Below are positions 23,481 to 35,130 of a stretch of DNA of 64,000 bases, one piece after another. A program made the translations under genes and the position numbers. The stretch comes from Anthoceros angustus (lineage: Eukaryota > Streptophyta > Anthocerotopsida > Anthocerotales > Anthocerotaceae). The stretch is from the NCBI GenBank assembly GCA_010909165.1, contig VJWM01000019.1:1364001-1428000 (forward strand), given 5' to 3'. Position 1 is the first letter of the stretch. Every line of letters begins with the position of its first letter. A model generated the notes under the pieces. It was not told the DNA's origin. It searched no databases and worked only from the letters and a program-made list of their open reading frames with translations.

Positions 23481-25069
23481 TCATCATCATTCCTTGCGTT
23501 TATACTTTGCTCAAGCCATTAGAAATGTTAGTTCATCATAGGCGCCTAAGCTAAGCCATTCTTTTGATAGTCCTTCGCTGATCTGTGGCTATGTTCCAAG
23601 ATGCATTCTCATGACTTGCTTTTGATCTAAACATCATACAAGAATACAAGACTCCAACATAATCAAAGTGATTCAGTTGCTTAGTTCACGCTTAAATTTC
23701 ATATTTAAGTTTACAAAATAAAGAAATTTGTAAGCCACAAGATCTATACATCAAGCTTTGAAACGCGCAAAAATTGTCAAAAGAATGCTCCTCTGTAGTG
23801 CCCTCATACTACTTTAAGGCTAAGGTGCATAGGTACAGTCTACGGATACTTGTTGTTTTAGTTAGAAGAGCATGTGTCAATTCATGGAAGCAACTTGATC
23901 GATGATAAACATAGTTTAGTGTCCTAACAAATTACTCTCCATGGGCTCCAATCGAGAAAAAGCCATTGCCTTCTCAAGATACCCTGGTGGGGTATTTTGT
24001 GGTCATCGATGCTCTATAATCTTTATCTCAATTGGACCATAGTAACCTATGGTGGCCAACGGTCGAGCTCCACAACTAGACTTTTATGCCAGATCTGGAG
24101 CATCATTTTACTAAGTGGCCAAGTGCTCTGACGACCACGAAATATCAACCTAGGGGAGTGGCACCACGCAGGTTTTCTCCTTCTATCTCACCCAGTCAAG
24201 TGGAATTGGCACTGTCCTTGGGGGTGAGATAAGAGCTAGATCGGCGTAAAGCCCCTGTGGAAGGTTACAATAATGTAGGAGCATTCGTTCTTTGGCGAAT
24301 CCTTCATATCTAAAAGTTGGCATGTTTGCAACAATAAGCTGTGACAATTCACAACTCTATTTTCTACTAGCACGGCACACAAAATCAATCTCCCATGTAC
24401 TCACATCCAATGTATTGGTTCATTGATGCTGCAAGTATACAAAATCCTTTGGCTGGAATTTCCTAGCCTTTGGCTTTTGTGAGCTACCTTTGGCGAAGGC
24501 ATATCCCAATTGATCTCTATGGTGTGCGTAAACTAATTAATGCGATGTTTGGCAAAACAAGATTAGATCCTAGTGTGAAGGGACCAGCACGAAGGTTTGG
24601 AATATGTTGCAATGCTAATTCAATGGACTCAACTTGAATGGGATTAAAGATAGCAAGCAGACTACGTTCAGCAATTTTGATTTTATGTCCTTGATTATGA
24701 GACTTACTCAAAATTGAACCAATAAAGTTGGAAATTTTTGCAGAGAGGTAAATGATCTCATCAATGCGTAAATCTGCTATATTTGAGCGTTGCAATTCGT
24801 GGGTCTTATTATTCTCCTTTTGCTTTGCAGCCTTACATGCTCTCCAAAGTCTATGCTTAATTGAACATGAAGAATCCATAGCCATTTGGAGAGAATTGAA
24901 TGCACAAATTGTGCATTATATAAAAGTGAGCATAATAAAGCTGTTGCCGAATATGAAGCCTCCTCGCTGCATATCTACCAATTAGGAGATGTTAGAGTAG
25001 AATAGGCATAGCAGAGTTGATGAATTCGTAGGCAGGATATCGCATGCTCAAAAATCAAGAGCAAGGTGC
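23481..25069. other. AT-rich transposon debris
   Basis: Contains another copy of the dispersed repeat core at about 23855-23905. A 122-codon minus-strand frame (24885-24517) shows no domain. No RNA gene seen. Confidence 0.35.
23855..23910 (+). repeat. Dispersed AT-rich repeat, fragment C
   Basis: Contains the core gttagaagagcatgtgtcaa and attcatggaagcaa with no mismatch to copy A over about 34 bp. Confidence 0.6.
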
Positions 25070-25310
25070 TCTGATACTCTGATGAGAATCATAGCTTGCT
25101 CTAAGATGCGCTTAGCATTGATTATGATGCTTGAAGGAAGTGTTTATATAGTACAAATGGTTATAGGTTGTTGTAACCGATATAACCGATATAACAACTA
25201 ACTACTTAAGTAACTTTCTAAGAGACTACTTCTAGCACTAGCAATGAATTAATTATTAATTTTAGGGATTTATAGGTGCACTAGCGAATAGTGCCCTAAA
25301 TAGGTATATA
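25070..25310 (-). repeat. Copia-like LTR/PBS relic, copy 2
   Basis: Minus-strand reading gives an LTR end (CTCATCA) followed by GAGTATCAGAGCACC, a primer-site-like sequence. The LTR body shares ttataggttgttgtaacc, acttctagcactag and attaattttaggg with 21463-21640. Confidence 0.5.
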
Positions 25311-25319
25311 TTTTATCAT

Positions 25320-25683
25320 TCTTTGACTTCAAGATGTAGGAAGTGACAAAATGTGTTTTGTCATCTATGAAGGTCAGGAAATACCGTCCTCCACCGAGGG
25401 ACTCCTTAGACAAAGGCCTGTTATGGAGTGAAATATTATTAATTTGTCTCTTATAACGCATTTGCACTTTCATGGTGTATCGGTGAAGCCTACTACGATA
25501 CAAAAGATTTGCGACACGAATAAAATTCTTATAAAGTCGATTCTTAGTTTCTTTGAACGACCACGTCCATAGTTTCTTCGAACGACCAGTTGTTGCGGAA
25601 CCGGAGTCTTGAGCAATATATTTTTTTTGCAAATATGAGTTAACAACTTCTATCAATAGCTTCTCTTCCAAAATGTAACACAC
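25320..25683 (-). pseudogene. Ty1/copia integrase remnant
   Basis: The open minus-strand stretch (25683-25270) contains SLGGGRYFLTFIDDKTHF and YILKSKNDK, the first catalytic-Asp block of copia integrase (PxSxGGxRYFxTFIDDxTR). The upstream zinc finger and the downstream D and E blocks are missing. Confidence 0.75.
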
Positions 25684-25689
25684 TCTGAA

Positions 25690-26640
25690 GTTTCAGACGT
25701 TGTCGTTGTTTGGGGTGAGACGACCTTTACCTTGTAGCTGATCAAAACCGCCGTCTGGAAATCTGAACCACTGTTTGTAAATGCTTGACTTGGACATGTT
25801 CAAAAGCAAGTTGCACTCAAGGGAATGTTCTGTTCTTTAGTGTGTTGATTTACGCCCAGCTCTTGTACCACTTGTGTCATTAGACTAAAAGCAAGTAATT
25901 CTTAAAGCGCTAATATTTAGATTAATATTTAGATATCAGATGATCAACCTGGCCAGAGCATTCTGCACAACATGATACTTTCGACATATTGAGAACAAAA
26001 TTAAGAAGTGAAGTAAAATCTACAAATGCTTGTTGCTTTAATTAGAAGAGCATGCATTAATTAATTGAAACAACTTGATTCCTGAGGGTGTAAGCATAGT
26101 ATGATGACGACTTATGGTGGAAATGAGTGAAATCGCTCTTAACTTTGTATGTAGTTAACTTGGTTTCTTCTTTCCCTTACAGATAACATCAATAGAGTTA
26201 AATTTTGAGAAATTTAGTGTTTTTTAAGATTATATAAATAAAATTAAAATTTGAAGGCCTTAGTATTTTTAACATTATATTAATATAGTTAAAATTTTAA
26301 GGAATTTATTGTCTTTTTTATCATACGGTTTATTCATTGGAGCTAAGATTTTGAAAAGAGACCAACTTTAAGTGTGCAATATGTGTATGTTTGTTCTTCC
26401 TAAAAACTAAGTACTTAGAAAGATTATTAGTTGCGAGCATTGACTTGTGAGACGGGCACCTATGGATAACATTTGGCATAATGCCTATATGTGAGGGCTA
26501 GAGATTTTCTCCCCAGCAAAGGTATCTTTTATTAATGATAGACGAAATAATGATATAGATATATTTCTTAATATTCTTATATTATACCATAAAAATAACA
26601 ATTTAAAATATCTTACATATTTATTATATTACCTAGTACA
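25690..26640. other. AT-rich, no gene
   Basis: Includes a diverged core of the dispersed repeat at about 26033-26075. Otherwise A/T-rich sequence without frames. Confidence 0.35.
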
Positions 26641-26739
26641 TATAATGAGGGTTACATTTGTTGCTCGTTCTTCTTCTATAGTAAAAATATTAGAAACACT
26701 TTTGTTTAGAAGCCTTTTCGGAGCTGTAATCAAATTATC

Positions 26740-27530
26740 TAATTGTCACTTTGCTTGGGGGATAAGAGCCAGCGATAGCAAAATGACTACACAACTTTTT
26801 CCGAAATGTAACCAAATCATCAATTGTAGCTCTACTTGGGTGATAAAGCTTAGCCATAGCAAAACGTTACTCTAGTCTGGTTATAAGGGTCAAATTGTCA
26901 CTGTATTAGGGTGATAAAGGTCAGCCGTAGAGACACATTACTCTACTTGGGTGGTAAAGGTCAACCATAGCAAAATGGATACACAACTTCTTCTGAACTG
27001 TTATGAGATCATCAAATTCATCCAACTGGCCCCGCCTCGTGCTACATTTCTTGAAGCTCCACCTCATGGACTGGATGAAATACATGCTGATCTCGTGCAC
27101 TCTCATTTGGGGCCCAGTGGAAGGAGCGGATCATCAAACTACGAGCAAGCCCCAAGCTAAGAATTAACCCTTATTTGAAGACTAGATTTATCACTTGTTA
27201 GTTTCTTTGTGTGTGCCCACTTTAAGGAGCACCTAGTGTCTTAGTAGCTCGAGGGCTTTTTGTCCTATCTTTTTCTATTTTCTCTATATACATGGAATTT
27301 AAGAGTTATTGGCTAAAACATCATCAATTTATCACTCTACTTGGGTGATAAAGGTCAGCCACAGCAAAATGTTACTCTACTTGGGTGATAAAGATGAGCC
27401 ATAGCGACATGGCTACACAACTTATCAAATCATCAAATTGTCACTCTACTTGGGTGATAAGGTCAGCCATAACAAAATGGTACTCTACTTGTGGGATAAA
27501 GATCAGCCATAGCAAAATGACTTTGCAGAC
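26740..27530 (+). repeat. Interrupted minisatellite array
   Basis: A 35-40 bp motif resembling ctctacttgggtgataaagg followed by tcagccatagcaaaatg recurs about ten times in two blocks (about 26740-26990 and 27330-27530). Some copies carry a longer spacer with acacaactt and atcatcaaattgtc. The blocks are separated by about 330 bp of other sequence. Confidence 0.8.
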
Positions 27531-27580
27531 AAATGGCATGGAACCCGAGATGAGAATACTCACCACGATACTACTATAAC

Positions 27581-27620
27581 TACAAGCAACAACAAGCAAC
27601 AACAAGCAACAACAAGCAAC
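27581..27620 (+). repeat. Microsatellite (aacaagcaac)n
   Basis: Four head-to-tail 10-bp units. The same sequence in reverse complement occurs at 46113-46146. Confidence 0.9.
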
Positions 27621-28414
27621 ATAAGAAACACAAGCAAGTTTCGAATGGTTAAGACCCTTTTGCGATACCCAACAGACCAAATCTACTTATTTTTCTATAT
27701 TTTTAATATAAAGTTTTAAAATATTTTATAGTAATTATATAATATTTATCTAGATAGTTATCTACGAACCATTTAGAACTTTGAACGAATGAACAAAAAG
27801 TATGAACCCGTTTGGTCGTTGGTCTTGCATGGTGAAAAGAAAGACGTGGTGCTTTTATTCACTCATGGAAAACACAAAAGACGTAGAGCTTTTTTTCCGT
27901 GAATATTGCTCTTTATTCCAGAAGAAAGACGTAGTGTTTGTCTGTCGGGATCCGGACTGGAAGAGCGTTCTGTCTTGGGTCCCACCTTTCTCCTTTCTTT
28001 CCGCGGCCTGCCATCTTTGACGCGTGTAAGCCGTCCAGCTATCCACGCCTTGTCCACGCCACGACCGTTTGCTTACGTCTCCCAGTAGGCCGAGACTCCA
28101 GTCAAACTGGCGCTGGAATTTCGGAAAGCAGATAGTAATATCTAATAATATACATAGTGTGAGTGTTCAAATTGGTGGTAAGCACGCCGAATATCGCAGT
28201 GGAGATCCGGCACTATTCCAGTTCCAGAGTGCCTAGTCGGTGCCATGCAGGCACTGTCGGCATCATTTGTTGCAGTTTGCAGTTCACTCGACTGGCGAAA
28301 CGTAACTGTGCTTTATGCTAACCGCAGGCCTAACTGGGCTGGTTAGAATCTAGGGGGTGGAAGCGTGGCAATTTGGAACCTGAAGGAATTACGAATTTGT
28401 GCGGGCGCGAAGCC
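27621..28414. other. Spacer and upstream region of the M1AP-like gene
   Basis: Base composition returns to moderate GC at about 27930. No gene seen. The last ~250 bp probably include the promoter and 5' UTR of the next gene. Confidence 0.4.
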
Positions 28415-31400
28415 ATGGTGCTGTCGTGCTTTGTGTTGGATCTGGCGTCGCTGCTGCCTTCACTGCTGGGAGATCTGAAGCAGGTATGGATTTGCCTTTG
28501 AATTTGAGGCCTGGCGGGGGTTGAAGTTGCCGCTGGCCAGGGATCTGGAATTCCACTGTTTGGCCGTTGTTCAGTGCTTGCTCCATCTCGGGAACTTGTA
28601 CGCTCTCCGGAGGGAACGCGTCCCGGCATTGCAGCGAAATGGAATTGCCGTCTGCTGTGTTGACAGAGTTGCTTCTTCAGGCCATTATGAGGTCACGCTT
28701 GTGGTGGATGCATATGGCAATCCTGAATTCAATTTCAAGACTGTGAAACACAAGTTTGATAGTGTGCGGGGGGGAATTTGAGGTGTTCTGTTCGCCCGCA
28801 GTTGCGTATCATTTATGCTGCCAAGGGGCCTTTTGTTCTCAGAGATTTCCACCATGCAGTGTCCAGCCTGTCCTGTGGCACAGCTGAGCGGCTGGTGGCT
28901 TCATCACTGCCTTCCATGAATCAAGGCAAGGGAGTCGCAACCAGCCTTAACCGCTTACGCTTTTAATGATCTTGGCAATTCGTGGCTGTTCTGGAGCATG
29001 CGCGTTTTGTGGATCAGAGTGTCCAGCTGCCATGAGTAGCGCAAGGCTTGGCTTGCTGATAGTTCTTGTGGTTGAGGCAACCAGTGTCAATCCTCTCTCA
29101 GCTGCTGAAAACCGAGGATTGTGTGAAGGCTTGGAGCCATCCGGACTCTTCCAAAAAAATTGTCATGATCAGCTCCTTTTTCACGGAAAGGTCATCATCC
29201 TTTCAACAGACACTGCAGGTACAAGCATGTGGAAAGTTTGGAGTCCAGGACACGAGGACTCCAATGGATCTTTCTCCGTGGAAACATAATGACTCTTTTG
29301 GCCTCTGTAGGAAGCAGCGGATCGGTGTGTCCCAATCGAATTTGTTCACATTCAAGCACCCGTCACCGAACAGCATCCAAAGGATATTCCCCAGTACAAA
29401 CTGGCTGATTTTGTACTGGCTGTTTCGGACTTTGATAACTGTACCTGGCAGTCTGTTGGATGTGGTCAGTTTCGCACACTGCCTTCTGGGGTTGCACATT
29501 TACAGACCTGTCCAAGCTGATCAATTTGTCGCTTCCCTACAGATCCTACGACTCTAGCAGGCCTTGTAAAACGCTGGTTCAACGACATCACTGTTGATAG
29601 TGGAGGACCCCTAGAAGTTGTTATGACATTCCCAAAGATGACTGGGAGCACACTCGGACCAATCTTCTGCACTGCTTATCCAGCAATCATCCCCCTTCAC
29701 GATACCATTGATCCATGTCAGGTGAGAGCAAAACCTTGAACATTGAAGCTCTAAACGCCACACTAGTACTCAGGTTTTCCTCTGATGGATCATCATTTAG
29801 CCAGCCTTCGCAATCTGGACTTTGTTTTGCTACCAGACTTGCAGGTGCCATGAGGCAGTTATTGGGACAACGGCAAGTGCAAGCTGCACCGAGAAACCCG
29901 TGTGTCCCGTTACCGGCAAAAAGCTGGGAGTTCACGATGTCGCGGACAACTGCCTTACCATTGGCTCTCGTACAGTTTTGCACATGCCGTCTTTCAAGAC
30001 TCCTCCGTCGCTGTCAACAGCGCTCCCAAGCAGTTTGAGCTTCAACGTCATCCAGTATGTGAGACTGGACACCTTGAGTGCAGGTGCAACTTCTGCCCAC
30101 AATCCAATCCAACGTCTGTGTCAGAAGAGACGGTCCGGTCACGTATTTTACTTTAGGGCCTCGATATGCTGATCATGACTTACCTCACTCATAATCTTCA
30201 TGAAGGACTCCTTTTTGGGCTACCTCACGTCTTAGTATCGTCTTCCGAATTTGATGTGGATTTTGATTCTGAAGAGGACGTTCTGGAGGTTAATGAGCAG
30301 AGTAAGTGCTGTTGAGGTACAGCTGCTTCTACGGTAGTGCTGTGCTTTCTGGTGCTGTAACGGGTGACTGGTCATTCCATATTCCAATGGGAAGGAGATC
30401 TTTGGGCATCGCAGCTCTTCTTGCTCTCTCCCAAGAACTCCACTCTGCAGACCTCGGCCTCATTTGTACGTCGGATATTGACGTAAGCTCAAGAACAGTT
30501 ACAGCATTTCCTTGCTTTTACGCACTGCTACCTTCAGAAAGCGGATCTTTACTTGCACAGGTACGCTGCCATGTCTTGAGTTGAGTTTGATTCTCGTGTA
30601 GGTGCACCGTGCTGTGAGATATGTACCGTGTTTTACTGGAACCCGTCTTTATCCATCTGTATTGTTTCTGTAGCGAATAGCGGCGTCAGAAGAGTTACTT
30701 CCAGGACCTCAACCAGGATTCCGTGACTCAACTGTCCCCCACCATGTAACGGACTCTGTCTCGTCCTACTTCGCTAAGGTGAACCACCACGGTGCTAACC
30801 GTTTGTCAGGTTGTCAACTGCGTCACCTCCACATGTTAAACTGTTTGACCTAAACCAATGACCAATGTAGGTATTAATAATGCTCCAGGTGACTAGCGTG
30901 AATATGCAATTCCGAAAAGCCGTTTCTCCATTTCTTCTGACCTCCCGGTCCCTCGCCTGCTTCCTTGGCTCACTCGTCAGACACCGTATTTGCAGGTGAA
31001 AAAGCACACCTATGAGCCCTTGAGCCAAGAGCGAGGTTGCCACTCGACATTAGCAGGGCTGTTGAAAGAGAGCTTGCAAGTCCGGTACGCAATTTCAGTT
31101 ACTGAGTAATCAACCTGGTTTTGGAACAAGCTCTGAAATTTGAGAAAATCGTGACTAAAGTTTCGATCGAGTTCTAACGACAGCGGAGTGTGATTTAGGC
31201 CAATGGAGTTTGTCATGGAGACATGTTGTTCTTCAAATGATCAACTTAGGCCACCAAGTAAGAGCAGCAGTTTCTTCCCTTACTCAAGGCCTGTTACAGA
31301 GAGAATCAGTCCCGCTGGGACACCCAGCCCAATCACCCCGAGGCTGGTCCCCAATCCTTTCAAACCTCCCACCCAAATTCACAAACCTGGACTGTCACAA

Positions 31401-31739
31401 GGGAAGGACGACTCACAATCAGACTCGGAAGATCACCTTCCCGACGACTTCCAATTCGTTTCCAGGACCGCCTATGCTCTAGGAAAATTAACGTGCGAGG
31501 CGCCTCAGGCAAAAGCAGGTGGGGTGGCCAATCCTGCTAGTCTGCAGGGCTGGGGACCATCTTCCAGGAAACGACCTCCTCTGTCAACCAAGAGAGGATT
31601 AATATCTACAACTGGGTCCGAAACGGGTCCATCCTCAGCAGAGCCTCAAGACTGGGACGATGAATCGACTGATCATTTGTTGCAAACACCTGCGAAGCCA
31701 AGACTGCGGAAGACCAAAAGAAGCAAAGTTGATAGCTGA
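28415..31739 (+). CDS. Multi-exon gene resembling meiosis 1 arrest protein (M1AP)
   Basis: Proposed exons: 28415-28483, 28575-28691, 28802-28894, 29063-29218, 29311-29464, 29543-29721, 29837-30058, 30157-30301, 30415-30560, 30674-30778, 30996-31084 and 31199-31739. They total 2016 nt, or 671 residues, all GT-AG and in frame. The end of exon 3 is the least certain. The order of motifs recalls animal M1AP: YAAKGPFVLRDFHHAV, the strand KKIVMISSFFTE, VCPVTGKKLG, LLFGLPHVLVSSSEFD, FYALLPSESGSLL, RIAASEELLP and KHTYEPLSQERG. The human counterparts as I remember them are LTYGLPFILRP, FYVIMPSHSLTLL, VATRELMLP and TYNPLHVQ. In mammals M1AP works with TEX11, SHOC1 and SPO16 in crossover formation. The last exon is a Ser/Pro-rich, basic-ended tail. 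I am sure of a gene, but less sure of the name. Confidence 0.7.
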
Positions 31740-32085
31740 GCAATTTCTGTTGGATAACCGGTGCTGGCGCTCCATCGGTTTGTAGGCATTATATGTTAGA
31801 CTGAGATCAGGATGCCCCGAATTTGAGCGCTCTATGCTAATGTGCCAGGCTGCCAGCTGATTATATTACGTGAAGGTGGAGGGATCGGAGAATGATGGTA
31901 TATCGTTTTATGCTAGCTTACAGGTTTGCTTCTCTGCACTATGGTACAATTACAAGCTGAGCAGAGCTCGTTCATGAATGTGAGACCAGAAACATTGACG
32001 AGCCTAGCACGAGTTCACATTATTTGAGGCGACCTTGGAAGCGAGCAGCAAGCAGCAAGCAGGTGCTACTGCCTGGCCCATGAAG
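31740..32085. other. Intergenic, convergent 3' flanks
   Basis: No coding signal. Likely the 3' UTR of the upstream gene. Confidence 0.4.
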
Positions 32086-32838
32086 TCACACCCGCACCTC
32101 CACTTCCAGTGCGCTCTCCGCAATGGTGTCGAGTCCGTACTGAGAATTCCGGCGGAGCCCGGCCATATGCTTTGTATTGGGTGAAAAGAGAATGATGCGA
32201 TCCCTGGACTGATCCCAGCCGCTGGGAAGCTTTGCAGCAGGCTTGGAGGGTGCGGATTCCGGGGACTTCTGGCTCTTCCCAATCGGCCTGTACATTTCCA
32301 GCCTCCGCTGCACCACCTCGTCCAGGTAAGGCCCGATGTGGTAGCCCGTCATGCTCATTTCACTGGCGGGGGCGTGCAGGCCGGTGATGAGCAATTTCAT
32401 GGCCTCTCGCAGGAACGAGAGGCCCATCTTGGCCTTGCTCCGGCAATGCACCCCCGCCCAGCAGGACACCGACGAGATCCATCTGCCCGCATGCTCCAGG
32501 GATCGCTGCAGCCTGACCGTGCGGGATCCCCCCAGCCTCACAGTCTTCATCCTGGGCCTGCCCCTCTTGCTCTTCCTCAAGGGCTGCGTCTCTTCTGCAG
32601 GTGGGCTCTTAGGGAGAGGCCCGTACTCGCTGGAGCTGCTTCCCTCCATTGTGCTCGACGGCCTGCGCGCAATTGGCCACCTGAGCTTGGCCCTGATGCG
32701 CCTCACTCCCCGCCAGGACCGGCTGGGCCTCAACCCAAAAGGCCTCACCTTCACCTTGGTGTGCAGCTGCAGGTGGAGGTGGAACTCGGACTCATGGCCT
32801 TCCTGCTGAAGCTGGTCATATCCATAGGCACTCGTCAT
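32086..32838 (-). CDS. Hypothetical basic protein, 250 residues
   Basis: An uninterrupted frame from ATG (32838) to stop (32086). The product is basic, with a KSKRGRPRMK stretch like a nuclear signal or AT-hook (GRP core), a Cys/Trp-containing middle and GYHIGPYLDEVVQRRLEMY near the C-terminus. I recognise no family. A 167-codon frame lies on the opposite strand in the same GC-rich DNA, so chance is possible. The length, an ATG start and the amphipathic C-terminal segment favour a gene slightly. Confidence 0.4.
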   Translation of the reverse strand: MTSAYGYDQLQQEGHESEFHLHLQLHTKVKVRPFGLRPSRSWRGVRRIRAKLRWPIARRPSSTMEGSSSSEYGPLPKSPPAEETQPLRKSKRGRPRMKTVRLGGSRTVRLQRSLEHAGRWISSVSCWAGVHCRSKAKMGLSFLREAMKLLITGLHAPASEMSMTGYHIGPYLDEVVQRRLEMYRPIGKSQKSPESAPSKPAAKLPSGWDQSRDRIILFSPNTKHMAGLRRNSQYGLDTIAESALEVEVRV

Positions 32839-35130
32839 TGAGGTGTTTGAGATCTTGCACTCACCACTACTGTAACTGCACAGTGTTCTGTATCCTTCTG
32901 TTGCAGATCATGGGCCGGAACAGCCCTATGTCATGCTCCAGGAGTGGACAGTGTTGCAGGCCCCGCTTGCAGGCAGACAAGCTGAAGCCCGTTCCAGGAC
33001 TGTGGGAGAGGGGGAGGCAGGATGTGTAAATATTGCGTACCAGGCCTGGAAATATCTTCCTCTCCTGATTACGGCGTCCGGCTGCACACTACATGCAGCG
33101 CAGCCTCACGGGCGGCACAGCCTTTGGCGAATTCCCTCGAGCCAAGGGGAGGCCTCACTCTCCTGGAGTTCAGAGCGTGTCCACTTGCTCTCGATCCCAG
33201 CAAACGCAACCACCGAGAATATTCAGAGGCTCAGCCTACAGGTAGGTGCCTGAACCGAGGTATGAGCCGTTCCCCTGCCTATCAATGAGCCACTGGTGCA
33301 TCGGGCAACCCACAATCCCCACATCCCGCACACATCTCCAGCATCTCCCGACTGATGACTCCTCCCGCCTTGCAGAACCAGATGAGAGTCGTCAAATTTG
33401 GCATCCCAATGCCCCACGGATCCCCTGGTTCCCAGCATCCAGCCCTCACGTGAAGACGCATATGATAGGCATGGGTTCCAGCTGATGCATGAGCTAGGTC
33501 ACAACCTGGCCACAAGTTCAACGGCGTGGCGTACAGTAAGCCAGCTGTTGCTGCTTGCTTGCCATGCTCCAGGTCCTCCAGGAGTCCAGGTTGGGCCGGA
33601 ACAAGGCCCATGGAAGCCGGCGCAAGGGCCTCTTGGCCAAATGTTGCCCGCCACTGACACCCGCAACCCATATTTTGCCTGCGGAGGCCAGAAGCCGCGG
33701 AATGGGGAAGAAAGTGCCTGTATGTTACACAGTGCATGCACTGTGTTACACTATCCACGGCTGCCACAGCCTGCCAGTGCTGAGAGCAAGACCCTCTTCC
33801 TTTCAGGATCTCTGTCCTTGAACACATGCGGGTGACATGCGTGCTGATCGCAGCAGCAGCCTGCAGGACTGGGGGTGGACAGTGGACAGTGGACAGGCAG
33901 GAGCTGGGCCAACTGGTACAGTTGGATGCAACAGGAGAAGGCAGGCACACCAGGGTACGCAACTGGAGAGTCCTGACTCATGCAGCGTCGATGAACAGGT
34001 GTCTGCAGACTGGCGTTGCATCGTGGGCACTGAGCTCCGGGCGGCTGGCAATGATGGACTGTGGGAGCGGGACAAACGGACAGGCCCCGGCCAGCAGCCT
34101 AGGACAGCGCAAAAGCGAGTGTGGCCAGGCCAGGGCCCAGCTGAACGGCGTTCTGCGCACCTTTTGGAGCCTTGTCCTGACCCTGGAACCAGACCGAGTT
34201 GGGTGGGTGGCCGAGTTCCTGCATCTACCTTTGATCATGCTGCCTGCTTTCGCTTTTGCCAGCTCTGGCAAACTTGAACTTGCCAAGTGTGCGGATTTGG
34301 CAGTTCCTCGGAGCTCGATTTCTGCACTGGTCGGTACCGCTACGGGGTCCGTGGGCTTGGCTGGCTGGAGCAAAACGTTCGAGATGCCATCGGGCTCGCC
34401 CTCCAACAACGAGTCATGAGAGATGCCTTCAAGGTTCTCCTAGAGGTGCAATGAGCCCCGATGTGGGATTTGGAAGCCGTGTGAGATCACGGCGCCGGGT
34501 GTCGTTTCCGCCCAACAGTGCCATCGTGCCATCAAGACAAGGCACCAGATTCCTACCTGGGATTCCTCAAAGACACGCATGGAAGTCGTGGCTACGAAAT
34601 TCGGAAGAGCTCGAAACAGGAAAACTAATAACCCATATCGCTTGGGTAAAGCAAGGGGCTCGCTAAGAGCTATAAGATGAGGAGGCCTGCTTGTTGAGAA
34701 CTATCTTTGCGCTTGGGGCAATGACGCAGTTAGTGAGGTAAAACCGAGACGCGTCAATTGCTGGTTGAAAACTTTTTCCAAACCCCCTCTTGGGCCTTTC
34801 GGGGCCCCTGAGAATTTTTGGAAGGTCAGCCCTCCGGGGTAGACCTCACAAATAAGTACAAATCGGATTCCTTGTTCGTCCAGCGTGCCTGCTGCATTCT
34901 GACTGAGTCTGCTTGTTGTCGTATGTGTGGTGAAAACAGAATGACGAACGAGTGTGTCCGATGCTGGAGGCTGAATGCCGTAAACACATCACCCGTAGCT
35001 CAGTGTCGTTTGGGGGATTTGGGTCGTCGAAACCGAACATAGCCTAAACCATGAACTTTGTTAGAGCTCATCTGCTGTTATATCACTGGAATTGCGAGTA
35101 CAAAAGTGGGAAATGTGGGGTTTTCCAGAA
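32839..35130. other. Long stretch without a supported gene
   Basis: GC-rich DNA (33.0-34.6 kb) with overlapping frames of 140-226 codons on both strands. None shows a domain, codon consistency or matching splice sites. 34.7-35.1 kb is ordinary spacer and the ABCF 3' flank. I see no RNA gene or repeat here. Confidence 0.4.

Noticed and set aside
26740-27530. CRISPR-like array
   Set aside because: Unit lengths vary, spacers are themselves repeated, no cas genes are present and the genome is eukaryotic.
29722-29836. Apparent coding continuation between M1AP-like exons 6 and 7 that would need two frameshifts
   Set aside because: The segment begins GTGAGAG and ends in a pyrimidine-rich CTACCAG. 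Treating it as an intron restores one frame without any shift.
33282-34419. Frames of 197-226 codons on both strands
   Set aside because: Low-complexity products rich in Cys, Pro and Ser, overlapping on opposite strands, with no domain or splice pattern.
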